NCBI GenBank assembly: GCA_021413885.1
Contig: JAIOPM010000004.1
Location: forward strand, 23,895 to 87,894
Direction of reading: 5' to 3'
Origin: Planctomycetota bacterium
Lineage (GTDB): Bacteria > Planctomycetota > UBA1135 > GCA-002686595
Length of the DNA stretch: 64,000 bases
The notes beneath the pieces are model-generated. The model was not told where the DNA came from. It did no database searches and saw only the letters and a list, made by a program, of their open reading frames with translations. A program made the position numbers and the translations under genes. This document shows positions 8,615 through 16,843 of the stretch, in pieces (within the stretch, counting starts at the first letter, position 1; every line of letters starts with the position of its first letter).

Positions 8615-9814
8615 TCAAACTACGCCTCGCGGCTGGAACGCGCAATCGGCCGGGCTCGGCGGGCCGACCCACGAGAACTCGGTGCGCAGGGCCTGGTACT
8701 CCGGGAGGCGGCAATCGCCCCAGAGCGCGAGCTCCGCGAGGATTCGCCCGATCATCGGCCCGAACTTGAAGGCGTGGCCGGAACACGCCGACCCGAACAC
8801 CAAACGCGGGTTCGCGGGGTGCGGCGCGAGCACGAAGTCCTCGGTCGCCGTGCAGGTGTACATGCAGGTGTCGGCGCCGGCGAGGCCGCGCACCGCGGGC
8901 ACGAACTCGCGGATCGCGAACGCGCGCAGGTCCTCGAGCGCGTCCTCGTCGAACGTGCCCGACGGCGTTTCGGGATCGTCGTCGCGTGCGGTGGTGACAT
9001 GGCGCGCGACCTTGACGCCCGGATGATCGAACTCGGGCAGGCCGTAGTAGAAATCGTTCTCGCCCGCGCCGATGCGCGCGAAGACCGGGAAGCGACCGAC
9101 GCGAAACTCTTCGCGCGAGCCTTCTAGTTCGAAGTACGCGAGGTTCTGTCGCGCGACGAAGAGGCGGGGCGCGAGAGCGGGCGCGAGCTCGCTCATCCAC
9201 GGACCGGCGGTGACGACGACGCGCTCGGCGAAAATCTCGCCGCGGTCGGTCTCGATGCGAATGGGATCGTGCGTCGGATCGATCGCGAGCACGCGCGTGC
9301 CGCTCTGGATCTCGGCGCCGCCGGCGCGCGACACGCGCTCGAGCGCGCGCAGCACGCGAGCCGACGCGATCAACGCCGCGGTGCGATCGTGGAGCGCGAA
9401 GTCGCACTCGCCGAAGCGCAGCATCGGGAACATCGCTCGCGCCGTGCGCAGATCGAGGCGATCGACTTCGACGCCCGCGTCGGCGACGGCTTTCGCGTAC
9501 GCATCGATCGGTCCGTTCGGCGGACCGAAGAAGACGCCGGAGCTCCGGAAGAGCAACGGCTCCTCGGCGGCGCGTTCGAGCCGCGGCCATTCCTCGGCGA
9601 ACGTCGCGCGCATCAGGCGCACGTAGCCGACGTGCGGGTACGTCGAGCGCGCGATGCGCGACGGACCGTGGGAACTCGCGCGATCGTGGCCGACTTGGAA
9701 GCGCTCGAGCAACAGCGGCCGCGTCGCACCGAGGCGCAAGCCATGGAACAGCGTCGCGAGCCCGTTGAGCCCGCCGCCCACGATCACCATCGAGCGGACG
9801 TCGACTGCTGCCAT
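8615..9814 (-). CDS. FAD-dependent oxidoreductase, monomeric sarcosine oxidase / N-methyltryptophan oxidase family
   Basis: A 399-residue flavoenzyme. The N-terminus has the dinucleotide fold VIVGGGLNGLA (10-20). SSHGPSRIAR (H49, R53) matches the 'SSHG..R' stretch near the flavin in monomeric sarcosine oxidase. C317 in ADTCMYTCTATEDF corresponds to the cysteine that binds FAD covalently in that family, and the C-terminal GSACSGHAFKFGPMIG is the matching glycine-rich block. It should oxidise a secondary N-methyl amine to imine, releasing H2O2; the exact substrate is not predictable. The nearest genes give no pathway context. Confidence 0.85.
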   Translation of the reverse strand: MAAVDVRSMVIVGGGLNGLATLFHGLRLGATRPLLLERFQVGHDRASSHGPSRIARSTYPHVGYVRLMRATFAEEWPRLERAAEEPLLFRSSGVFFGPPNGPIDAYAKAVADAGVEVDRLDLRTARAMFPMLRFGECDFALHDRTAALIASARVLRALERVSRAGGAEIQSGTRVLAIDPTHDPIRIETDRGEIFAERVVVTAGPWMSELAPALAPRLFVARQNLAYFELEGSREEFRVGRFPVFARIGAGENDFYYGLPEFDHPGVKVARHVTTARDDDPETPSGTFDEDALEDLRAFAIREFVPAVRGLAGADTCMYTCTATEDFVLAPHPANPRLVFGSACSGHAFKFGPMIGRILAELALWGDCRLPEYQALRTEFSWVGPPSPADCAFQPRGVV

Positions 9815-9919
9815 TCACCCGCCTTCCTCGACGCATTGGAGGAAAACGCGGCGCCGAATTGAAGGCGGGGCTCGGAATCCCCAGGCTCGTCGCGCCTCCA
9901 ACTCCGGGAGAAGCACGCG

Positions 9920-10369
9920 ATGCCGCCGCTCGTCCGCCGTTATCTCAAGACGTCCTTCTGCTTCCTCGTCTTCGGCTTGTTGACGGGTTTGCACGTTTCT
10001 GCCGCCGAGTACATGGGCTGGGGCGTGCTCCGTCAGGGCTACGTTCCCGCCCACGCGCACCTGATCCTGGTCGGGTTCCTCTTGATGCTGATCCTCGGCG
10101 TCGCGCTGTGGATGTTTCCGAAGCCGGCCGAGGGCGACGTGCGTTGGAAGCCCGGGCGCTTCGAATTCGTGTACTGGATGTTGGTGCTCGGCGTGCTCGG
10201 GCGCACCACCGGAGAGATCGTGCGCGAGTACTCGACGAACCGCGCGTGGGGCGCGTTGGTGTTCGGCGCGTCGTCGCTCGAGACGCTCGGCGTGATCGTC
10301 TTCGTCGTCAGCCTCTGGCCGCGCATTCGCAGCCCGCGCGAAGACGTGGCGCGCAACGTGTCACGTTGA
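9920..10369 (+). CDS. Four-helix heme-copper-oxidase-like (COX1-like) membrane protein
   Basis: A 149-residue protein with four predicted membrane helices (about 12-30, 45-66, 86-106, 118-138). The block YVPAHAHLILVGF (H45, H47) followed by a helix ending in WMFPK resembles the 'H.HL...G' helix in heme-copper oxidase and NorB subunit I. The protein is far too short for a complete subunit I (normally more than 450 residues) and has no CuB histidines visible, so it cannot be a working terminal oxidase on its own. It may be a heme-binding or redox-sensing stand-alone domain. A GGGAGAAG lies 6 nt before the ATG. It is convergent with the ABC permease. Confidence 0.7.
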   Translation: MPPLVRRYLKTSFCFLVFGLLTGLHVSAAEYMGWGVLRQGYVPAHAHLILVGFLLMLILGVALWMFPKPAEGDVRWKPGRFEFVYWMLVLGVLGRTTGEIVREYSTNRAWGALVFGASSLETLGVIVFVVSLWPRIRSPREDVARNVSR

Positions 10370-10375
10370 ATCGGC

Positions 10376-12370
10376 TCAGGCGGTGACGATCAACGGCGCG
10401 CCGAGCGGCGCGGGTTTCGCGCTCGCGAGCGTGCGCGGTCGACGCGGTTCGAGCGCGCGGCACGCGACCCACGCGAGGAAGCCGAAGAGCAACGTCGCCG
10501 CGATCCACAGCGCGCGCGCGACGCGTTCGCTCGGCGCGTCGCCGAGTCGGCGGCGCACGTCGAACGCGAGGAAGAGCGCGAACGCGAAGTGCACGTACCA
10601 GATGGGCCGCGTTCCGAAGAGCGCGAGTTCCGTGCGCGCGTCGCGCACGACGCCGTCGTCGCTCATCAAGCCCGCGGCGGTCGCGAGCGGCGCGTGCGCG
10701 AGGCCGAGGATGCGCGTGCCGGCGGCGAGCGCGCGCTCGAGCGGCCTGCGCGGCGCGTAGTCGTAGCTGAGGAGCTCGCGACCGCTCGACGGATCGAGTA
10801 CCGCGATCACCGGCGACACGCGATCGCCGTCGACGCGGCGCACGAGGTATTCGGCGCGCTCGGCGAACTTCGAGGGCTCGACGAACCACTGGTCGCTCTT
10901 CCACGCGAGGAATTGTTGGGCGACGTGGATGTAGAGCCCGCGTTCGCCGACGACGGCGAGACGGTCGCTGTAACCGAACGGCTCCCACAGTCCGAAGCGT
11001 GCGCGGAAGTTCCCTTGGAGTTGCTCGACGCCGACGATGCGATCGCCGTCGGGGAGCGAGAGCGGCACGAGCTTCGGCTCGCCTTCCAAGTCGACACGCC
11101 ACGCCGTTTGGTCGCCGAGGTCGACCAACGCGCCGGTCGAGCTGTTGTCTCCGCCGCCGTAGACGATCACGGTGCGATCGGAGAAACCGTGGTGGTCCGG
11201 CCGCTGCAGATCGAAGCGTTGCACGGGCGCGTCGTCGCCGCGACGGTAGGCGAGGAGCTCGCGTCGCTTGCTGCCGAACCACACGCCCCACTTCGCGCCG
11301 GCGTTCTCGCCGAGCACGACGTGTTGCCACGAACCCGAGAAGAGGAACGGCGACGTCCACACGCGCAGCTTGGACGGGTCGCCGGACGGCGCGTTCCACT
11401 CGAGCGGCGTCACGGAGTGGGCGTAGAGCGTCCAGTAGCGCGCATCGGCCGCGGTGTCGAAGCGCTTCCAACCTTCGAGCGGAGCGCCGATCGGTTCGCC
11501 GCTCTCGACGTCGACGCGTCGCCAACCGGCGTTCGTCTCGCGCGCGGGGAAGACGTTGCGTTCTTGGTCCGCGAGGATCCACGGACGTTGCGTTTCGAGC
11601 GCCGTCACCAGTCCGCGTTGGTACGAGAAGAGCAGCGCTTCGCCGATCGGCACGCTGAGGGCGAGCGCGATGAGTACGGTCGCGAAGTGCAGGCTCGGTG
11701 CGAACGGCAAGTCGCCGTCGTCGCCCGCCGCGAACATGCGCCGCGCGAGCGTCAGTCCGACGGCGGTCAGCGCGGCGAGCACCGCGAGATAGAGCGACGT
11801 CGAGCTGCTTCCGGCGCCGAAGAGCGCTTGCGACGCGACGCCCGCGCACGCGATCGTTCCGCCGGTTGCGTACAGCGCGCACGTGATGCGCACGCCGACG
11901 TTCGCGCGCAGTTGCGAGGCGAGCACCGCGAGCGCGTGCGCGGGGACGTAGCCGAGCGAGAGCCAGAACACGTCGATCAACACGTCCCACCGCGCGATCG
12001 CCGCGTTCGGATCGAGCAGCCACGTGCGCGCGACGAACGTCGCGAGCCCGACGGCGAGGAGCACCGGCAACGCGGCCCACGCCGCGAAGCACTTCGCGCG
12101 GAACGCGGCCACGTACCCGCCGCTGCGGTGCACGAGATACGACTCGGTCGCTTGCGCGCGCTCGAGCTGGAACTGGAGGAACCCGATCGCGGCGCCGACG
12201 AACGCGAATGCCGTGAAGATCACGGGCCACGCTTCGACGCCGCCCATCGACGGCTCGCCGAGCGGGATCATCTCGCTCCCGAAGAACGAAACGCCGAGCG
12301 CCGATGCCGCGGCCAACGTCCAGACCGGCGACGCGATCTGGCGCCATTCTTTGCGGAAGAGAGCGTTCAT
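10376..12370 (-). CDS. ABC transporter permease with large extracytoplasmic insert
   Basis: A 664-residue membrane protein starting MNALFRKEWRQI, as ABC-2-type permeases do. The first about 260 residues hold a cluster of membrane helices. A long soluble stretch (about 280-570) rich in 'YGGGDN', 'WRVD' and 'YIHVAQQF' repeats looks like a beta-propeller, and two helices close the protein. It is the last gene of a gntR-ATPase-permease operon and overlaps the ATPase by 4 nt (ATGA). The class is YtrA-regulated exporters; the cargo is unknown. The propeller-like insert is unusual for this permease class. Confidence 0.8.
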   Translation of the reverse strand: MNALFRKEWRQIASPVWTLAAASALGVSFFGSEMIPLGEPSMGGVEAWPVIFTAFAFVGAAIGFLQFQLERAQATESYLVHRSGGYVAAFRAKCFAAWAALPVLLAVGLATFVARTWLLDPNAAIARWDVLIDVFWLSLGYVPAHALAVLASQLRANVGVRITCALYATGGTIACAGVASQALFGAGSSSTSLYLAVLAALTAVGLTLARRMFAAGDDGDLPFAPSLHFATVLIALALSVPIGEALLFSYQRGLVTALETQRPWILADQERNVFPARETNAGWRRVDVESGEPIGAPLEGWKRFDTAADARYWTLYAHSVTPLEWNAPSGDPSKLRVWTSPFLFSGSWQHVVLGENAGAKWGVWFGSKRRELLAYRRGDDAPVQRFDLQRPDHHGFSDRTVIVYGGGDNSSTGALVDLGDQTAWRVDLEGEPKLVPLSLPDGDRIVGVEQLQGNFRARFGLWEPFGYSDRLAVVGERGLYIHVAQQFLAWKSDQWFVEPSKFAERAEYLVRRVDGDRVSPVIAVLDPSSGRELLSYDYAPRRPLERALAAGTRILGLAHAPLATAAGLMSDDGVVRDARTELALFGTRPIWYVHFAFALFLAFDVRRRLGDAPSERVARALWIAATLLFGFLAWVACRALEPRRPRTLASAKPAPLGAPLIVTA

Positions 12371-13284
12371 CGAGCTACCTCGTGTTCGTGCGCGATCGTG
12401 GGGGCCGCATCGGCGGTGAGCTCGACGAACAAGTCCTCGAGCGACGGCGCGACGCCGAGCGCATCGCTTCCGCCGGCCGCGGCGAGCGCGCGGCGCGTGT
12501 CGTCGGCGATGTCGAGCAGGAAGAGCTCGTGCCCCGCCGCCGTCTTCCGCGCGCGCAAGCAGCGCGGGATCGTTCGCTCGAGCTCCGCGCGGTCGCCGCC
12601 GCGCACGAAGCACGTCGTGACCCGGCGTTTGAGGTCCTCGAGCGATGCGTCGACGATCAAGCGTCCGTCGTGCAGGATCCCGACGCGGTCGGCGATGCGC
12701 TCGACGTCGCTCAGGATGTGCGTCGAGAACAGGACGCTCGCGCCGGTGTCCGACAGCAGGTCGATCATCACGCCGAGCAAGTCGCGGCGCACCACGGGGT
12801 CGAGGCCCATCGCGGGATCGTCGAGTACCAAGACGTCGGGACGGCCGCACGTCGCGGCGAGCAACGACAGTTGCGCGCGCTGTCCGCGCGAGAGCTTCGC
12901 GACTTTCGCGCGCGGGTCGAGGCCGAGGCGTTCGCGCAGCGTGCGCGCGTGGGCGAGGTCGAACCGCTCGCGCGTGCCGGCCTCGAATTCGAGGACGTCG
13001 GCGACGGTCATCCAACCGTAGAGCGCGTGTCCCTCCGACACGAGTCCGACGCGTTCGCGCACTTGCGCGCTCAACACGCGGCTGTCGACGCCGAGCAACG
13101 CGCTCGAACCCTGCATCGGCGCGAGGAAGCCGAGCAAGATGCGCATCGCCGTCGTCTTGCCCGCTCCGTTGCGGCCGAGCAGCGCGTAGACCTCGCCGGG
13201 ACGCACCTCGAGCGAAAGACCGCAAAGGACCGCGCGCGAACCGAACCGGCGATGCACGTCGTCGAAGCGAATGGGGGCGTTCAT
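12367..13284 (-). CDS. ABC transporter ATP-binding protein (YtrB-like exporter class)
   Basis: A 305-residue ATPase. Walker A is GRNGAGKT (37-44), the signature is LSRGQ (131-135), Walker B is VLVLDDP (151-157) and the switch histidine is in FSTHIL. The usual catalytic glutamate after Walker B is an aspartate (D156), a substitution that can slow hydrolysis. A C-terminal extension of about 85 residues follows the nucleotide-binding domain. It overlaps both neighbours by 4 nt (ATGA at 13281-13284 and 12367-12370), so repressor, ATPase and permease are coupled. It should energise the adjacent permease. Confidence 0.9.
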   Translation of the reverse strand: MNAPIRFDDVHRRFGSRAVLCGLSLEVRPGEVYALLGRNGAGKTTAMRILLGFLAPMQGSSALLGVDSRVLSAQVRERVGLVSEGHALYGWMTVADVLEFEAGTRERFDLAHARTLRERLGLDPRAKVAKLSRGQRAQLSLLAATCGRPDVLVLDDPAMGLDPVVRRDLLGVMIDLLSDTGASVLFSTHILSDVERIADRVGILHDGRLIVDASLEDLKRRVTTCFVRGGDRAELERTIPRCLRARKTAAGHELFLLDIADDTRRALAAAGGSDALGVAPSLEDLFVELTADAAPTIAHEHEVAR

Positions 13285-13679
13285 GGTTCTCTCTTGGTCG
13301 GCAAGGGCGCCGAGGACAGTCGTTCGGACAACGCGTCGCGCAGCTCGCGCGCGCCGAAGCCGAGGTGGAAGCCTTCGGTGACGAGCCGTTGGACGAGGTC
13401 GTCGAGTCGACGCTTGCGCTCGCTGTTCGAGAGCGCGTTGCCGCGTTCGCTGACGAAGCAACCGGAGCCGTGGCGCCGCACGATCACGCCGTCGGACTCG
13501 AGCGACTCGTAGGCGCGCGCGACGGTGTTCGGGTTGATCGCGAGGTCCTTCGCGAGCTCGCGCACCGAAGGCAGGCGATCGCCGCTCTTCAACGAGCCGC
13601 CTGCGACCGCGTGCTTCACGCGGAAGACGATCTGTTCGAAAATCGGCTCGGAGCTGGAGGGGTCGACGCGGAAGAGCAT
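13281..13679 (-). CDS. GntR-family repressor, YtrA subfamily
   Basis: A 132-residue regulator with an N-terminal winged helix (LPSVRELAKDLAINPNTVAR as the recognition part) and a short C-terminal helical dimerisation tail instead of a ligand-binding domain, the mark of the YtrA subfamily. These usually sit first in ABC-exporter operons and repress them, as here. A perfect inverted repeat overlapping the -10 lies just upstream (13693-13717). The ATG is 22 nt from the inferred transcription start. The inducer is unknown; in known relatives it is cell-envelope stress. Confidence 0.9.
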   Translation of the reverse strand: MLFRVDPSSSEPIFEQIVFRVKHAVAGGSLKSGDRLPSVRELAKDLAINPNTVARAYESLESDGVIVRRHGSGCFVSERGNALSNSERKRRLDDLVQRLVTEGFHLGFGARELRDALSERLSSAPLPTKREP

Positions 13680-13692
13680 CTCGATTGACTCA

Positions 13693-13735
13693 ACTGTACT
13701 AGGACAGATAGTACAGTGTTGCGCGGCCCCGTCAA
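13693..13735 (-). promoter_or_regulatory. gntR-ABC operon promoter with perfect inverted-repeat operator
   Basis: On the minus strand TTGACG (13730-13735) and TACTAT (13708-13713) are 16 bp apart, a good sigma-70 promoter. ACTGTACTA (13693-13701) and TAGTACAGT (13709-13717) are perfectly complementary 9-bp arms around a 7-bp spacer. The right arm overlaps the -10, so a bound dimer would block initiation. The first gene encodes a GntR/YtrA repressor, which is the probable ligand. Confidence 0.75.
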
Positions 13736-14063
13736 TCCTCGGCTCGAGGTTTTCGAGCAGCGCGACTCGTAGGCGCTATGACCTGATCGCCGCTGGACAC
13801 CGCGGTGCCGGACATCCGCCCGTGCGGCATCCGCTCCGCAGCTCATAAGCGACTACTAGAGCACGAGTTAGAACGGCACAGCGCCGCCGGCCTCCGCGCC
13901 CGGGACGGACCGCTGCCGCGACGGTCCGTTCGGGCTGGCCGCGAGTCTCGAACGTCCTACAGCGACAGCGGCCGAAGACTCCGCATAACCTGGTTCGCGG
14001 TCCTTGGCGCGCGCCGCCGCAGGCCGCGCACCCATCCCGTCTCCTCTCGACCCAGGCGAGTCC
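13736..14063. other. Intergenic region, no gene recognised
   Basis: 328 bases between the gntR promoter and the substrate-binding protein gene. It has open frames on both strands but none with a recognisable protein. No convincing promoter for the downstream importer operon was found; CATAAC at 13984-13989 is the only AT-rich candidate -10. Confidence 0.5.
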
Positions 14064-15185
14064 ATGAAGCTGAAGGCACTGATCTTCTTTGTCCTGTTGA
14101 TCGCGGGGTTGTGGGCCGCCAACCACTTCCTCAACGGACCGCGAAGTTCGGTCATCGACTCGGTGCCCAACACCGTGCCCAGCGACGAGGCCGGCAAGCC
14201 GACCGCCGTGCGCGAGCAGTTCACCGTCGGCTTCCTGCCGGTGACGTGTCACCTCACGTGTCCCGTGACTAGCTGGGTGACGCAACATTCCGGCGCGGGC
14301 ACCGTGTTCGCGCCCCAGCGCTTCGGCGACTTCGCGTCGATGAAGGAGGCGCTGATCGCGCGCAAGATCGATGCGACCTTCATGATCGCGCCGCTCGCGA
14401 TGAAGCTCGCAGCCGACGGCGTGCCGGTGAAGATCGTCTACCTAGGACATCGCGACGGCAGTGCGCTCGTCGTCGCGACCGACAGCGAGATCAAGACGTT
14501 CACCGACTTGAAGGGCAAGAAGGTCGCGATCCCCAGTCGGTTCTCGAACCAGAACCTGTTGATGCGGCGCATGATGAAGCAGAACGGGATGGCCCCCGAC
14601 GACATCCAGTTGATCGAGACGCCGCCTCCGGATCATCCGGGTGCGTTGGCCGCCAAGGCGGTCGATGCGTACATCGTCGGCGAGCCTCACTGTGCGAAGG
14701 CGGAGATCGCGGGCTACGGTCGCGTGCTCTACTTCATGAAGGACCTGTGGCCCAATTTCATCTCGTGCGTGCTGGTCGTGCGCCAGGAGGTGATCAACGA
14801 TCGGCCGCAGCTGGTTCAGGAGCTCGTCAACGGAATCGCTGCGTCGGGTAAGTGGCTGGACGAGGACAAGAACGACGGCGCCGCGCACCGCAAGCAAGCG
14901 GCGGTCGTCGTCGGCAAGATGTTCTACAACCAGGATCCGGCGCTGCTCGAATTCGTGCTGACCAAGCCGTTGGACCGTGTCTCGTACACCGCCTTGAAGC
15001 CGCCGAAGGACACGTTCGAGGAGATCATGAACCTCGCGGTCGAGACCGGGGTCATTCCGAAGCACATGGAGTTCGAGGAGTACTGCGACGTCAGCTTCGC
15101 ACCGGATCTCGTGACGGTGAAGATGCCGTTCCAAGACCTGCCGATGCCGACCGAGGCGGAACTCGCTAGTCTCGGCAAGAAGTGA
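14064..15185 (+). CDS. ABC transporter substrate-binding protein, NMT1/SsuA/NrtA superfamily
   Basis: A 373-residue periplasmic binding protein. The ATG at 14064 gives a hydrophobic N-terminus (MKLKALIFFVLLIAGLWAA) with no lipobox, so it is an anchor or a cleaved signal. The binding domain starts FTVGFLPVTCHLTCPVTSW. Position and 'GFLPVT' match the first strand of nitrate/bicarbonate/sulfonate binders, but C62-H-L-T-C66 replaces the usual loop. Later blocks DLKGKKVAIPSRFSNQNLL and DAYIVGEPHCAKAEIAG are typical of the superfamily. It forms an importer with the permease (4-nt GTGA overlap) and ATPase behind it. The substrate is unknown; the clustered Cys/His are atypical. Confidence 0.85.
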   Translation: MKLKALIFFVLLIAGLWAANHFLNGPRSSVIDSVPNTVPSDEAGKPTAVREQFTVGFLPVTCHLTCPVTSWVTQHSGAGTVFAPQRFGDFASMKEALIARKIDATFMIAPLAMKLAADGVPVKIVYLGHRDGSALVVATDSEIKTFTDLKGKKVAIPSRFSNQNLLMRRMMKQNGMAPDDIQLIETPPPDHPGALAAKAVDAYIVGEPHCAKAEIAGYGRVLYFMKDLWPNFISCVLVVRQEVINDRPQLVQELVNGIAASGKWLDEDKNDGAAHRKQAAVVVGKMFYNQDPALLEFVLTKPLDRVSYTALKPPKDTFEEIMNLAVETGVIPKHMEFEEYCDVSFAPDLVTVKMPFQDLPMPTEAELASLGKK

Positions 15186-16048
15186 AATACAGCCTTTGGC
15201 CGTTCATCACCGTCGCGGTCGCGACCGTGATCATCTATGGCTCCCGTCGATTCCGTGAGGTCGCGCAGCGCCTGATCCTTCCGCTCGCAGCCCTGGCGAT
15301 CTTCGTCTCTGCGTGGCAGTTCGGATGCGATCTCAAGAAGTACGAGCTGCGCTCCCCGGACGGCACGATACGACTGCTCGAGGTGTTCCCGACGCCGTGG
15401 CAGACCGTGGTCGAACTCGGACGCATGGTCACGGACGGCACGTTGCTGCGCTACACCGTCGCGAGCATGTACCGCGTCGCCATCGGGTTCGGACTCGCAG
15501 TGCTGATCGGGATCCCGGTCGGTCTCACGATGGGCTGGGGCGCCCGGACCTTCCGAGCACTCAATCCCCTGGTCCAGGGTCTACGTCCGATCTCGCCGAT
15601 CGCGTGGATCCCGATCGCGATCCTCTGGTTCGGCGTCGAGGACGCGTCGGCGATCTTCCTGATCTTCCTCGCTTCGTTGTTCCCGATCGTGACGGGCTCG
15701 TTCACCGCCGTTCACACGATCCCGTCCGTCTACGTGCGCTCCGCGCGCAACTTCGGACTCCGGCGGTTCGAGCTCCTTCGCTACGTCATCTTCCCGGCCT
15801 CGCTCCCGCAGATCATCACCGCGCTCCGCCTCGCACTCGGCATCGCGTGGATGGTCATCGTCGCGGCCGAGATGATCGCGGTGCAGTCCGGCCTCGGCTA
15901 CGTGATCACCGACGCGCGCAACGGCAACAACTACGCGCGAGTTTGCGGCGCGATGGTGTGCCTCGGCGCGCTCGGTGTCTTCTTGGACTACGCCATTCGC
16001 CAGTTGCAGCGTCTCGACGAGGTGCGTTGGGGCTTCTCCAAAGTCTGA
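15182..16048 (+). CDS. ABC transporter permease, SsuC/NrtB/TauC type
   Basis: A 288-residue inner-membrane protein starting at GTG within the stop of the binding-protein gene. Two N-terminal helices precede the standard six-helix importer domain. The cytoplasmic coupling loop reads ARNFGLRRFELLRYVIFPAS, the 'EAA' region of type I importers, and is followed by LPQIITALRLALGIAWMVIVAAEM, as in SsuC and NrtB. It forms the pore for the upstream binding protein and is driven by the ATPase 3 nt downstream. Confidence 0.9.
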   Translation: MKYSLWPFITVAVATVIIYGSRRFREVAQRLILPLAALAIFVSAWQFGCDLKKYELRSPDGTIRLLEVFPTPWQTVVELGRMVTDGTLLRYTVASMYRVAIGFGLAVLIGIPVGLTMGWGARTFRALNPLVQGLRPISPIAWIPIAILWFGVEDASAIFLIFLASLFPIVTGSFTAVHTIPSVYVRSARNFGLRRFELLRYVIFPASLPQIITALRLALGIAWMVIVAAEMIAVQSGLGYVITDARNGNNYARVCGAMVCLGALGVFLDYAIRQLQRLDEVRWGFSKV

Positions 16049-16050
16049 AC

Positions 16051-16821
16051 ATGGGCGACGCAACGCAGAACGACTCCAAGGTAGTGGTTCGTGGACTCGG
16101 CAAGGTCTTCGAGCGCAAGGGCGACGGTCTCGTGGTCCTCGACCAAGTGGACCTGACGATCGCCGCGGGCGAATTCGTCTGCTTGCTCGGTCCGTCCGGT
16201 TGCGGCAAGTCGACGTTGCTCAACATCATCGGTGGGTTCGAGAAGCCGACCGTCGGGAGCGTCACGATCGATGGTGCGCCGGTCGTCGGTCCGGATCCGC
16301 GACGGGTCTTCGTCTTCCAGGAGTACGGAGTGTTTCCGTGGGCGTCGGTTTGGGACAACATCGCCATCGGACTCCGCCATCTTCCTCGCGCGGAGCGAGA
16401 CGCTCGGATCCACCGCTACGTGGAACTGATCGGGCTCGAGGGGTTCGAAAAGACCTACTCGAGCGAGCTCTCGGGCGGCATGCGCCAGCGTGTCGCGGTC
16501 GCGCGCGCTCTCGCAGTATCGCCGGATGTCATCTTGATGGACGAGCCCCTGGGCGCTCTCGATTCGCTGACGCGCTTCCAGATGCGCACCGAGATCCTGC
16601 GCTTGTGGCAGAAGGAGCGGATGACGATCCTCTTCGTCACGCACGACGTCGATGAGTCGGTTCAGCTCGCTGATCGCGTGGTCGTGATGAGCCCGCGTCC
16701 CGGTCGGATCGCAGCGGTGGTGCCGATCGACATGCCGCACCCGCGGGAACTCGGCAGCCCCGCCTACGCCGCGCTCAAGACGAAGCTGTACGAACTCCTG
16801 AGCGTCACTCACGCAGTCTGA
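16051..16821 (+). CDS. ABC transporter ATP-binding protein, SsuB/NrtD type
   Basis: A 256-residue importer ATPase. Walker A GPSGCGKS (47-54), Q-loop VFVFQEYGVFPW, signature LSGGM (140-144), Walker B VILMDEP (160-166, catalytic E165), D-loop GALD and switch histidine in FVTHDVDES are all present. The FPW after the Q-loop is characteristic of nitrate/sulfonate/taurine importers. It starts 2 nt after the permease stop. mutM follows after 22 nt and may be cotranscribed. Confidence 0.93.
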   Translation: MGDATQNDSKVVVRGLGKVFERKGDGLVVLDQVDLTIAAGEFVCLLGPSGCGKSTLLNIIGGFEKPTVGSVTIDGAPVVGPDPRRVFVFQEYGVFPWASVWDNIAIGLRHLPRAERDARIHRYVELIGLEGFEKTYSSELSGGMRQRVAVARALAVSPDVILMDEPLGALDSLTRFQMRTEILRLWQKERMTILFVTHDVDESVQLADRVVVMSPRPGRIAAVVPIDMPHPRELGSPAYAALKTKLYELLSVTHAV

Positions 16822-16843
16822 CGGCGGACCGCGAGTCGTCCAC

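Noticed and set aside
10589..13021. An 810-codon open frame on the plus strand
   Set aside because: Antisense to the ABC permease and ATPase; composition typical of a shadow frame.
13805..14272. A possible 155-codon gene before the importer
   Set aside because: Arg/Pro-rich, no start signal, and it overlaps the well-supported binding-protein gene in another frame.
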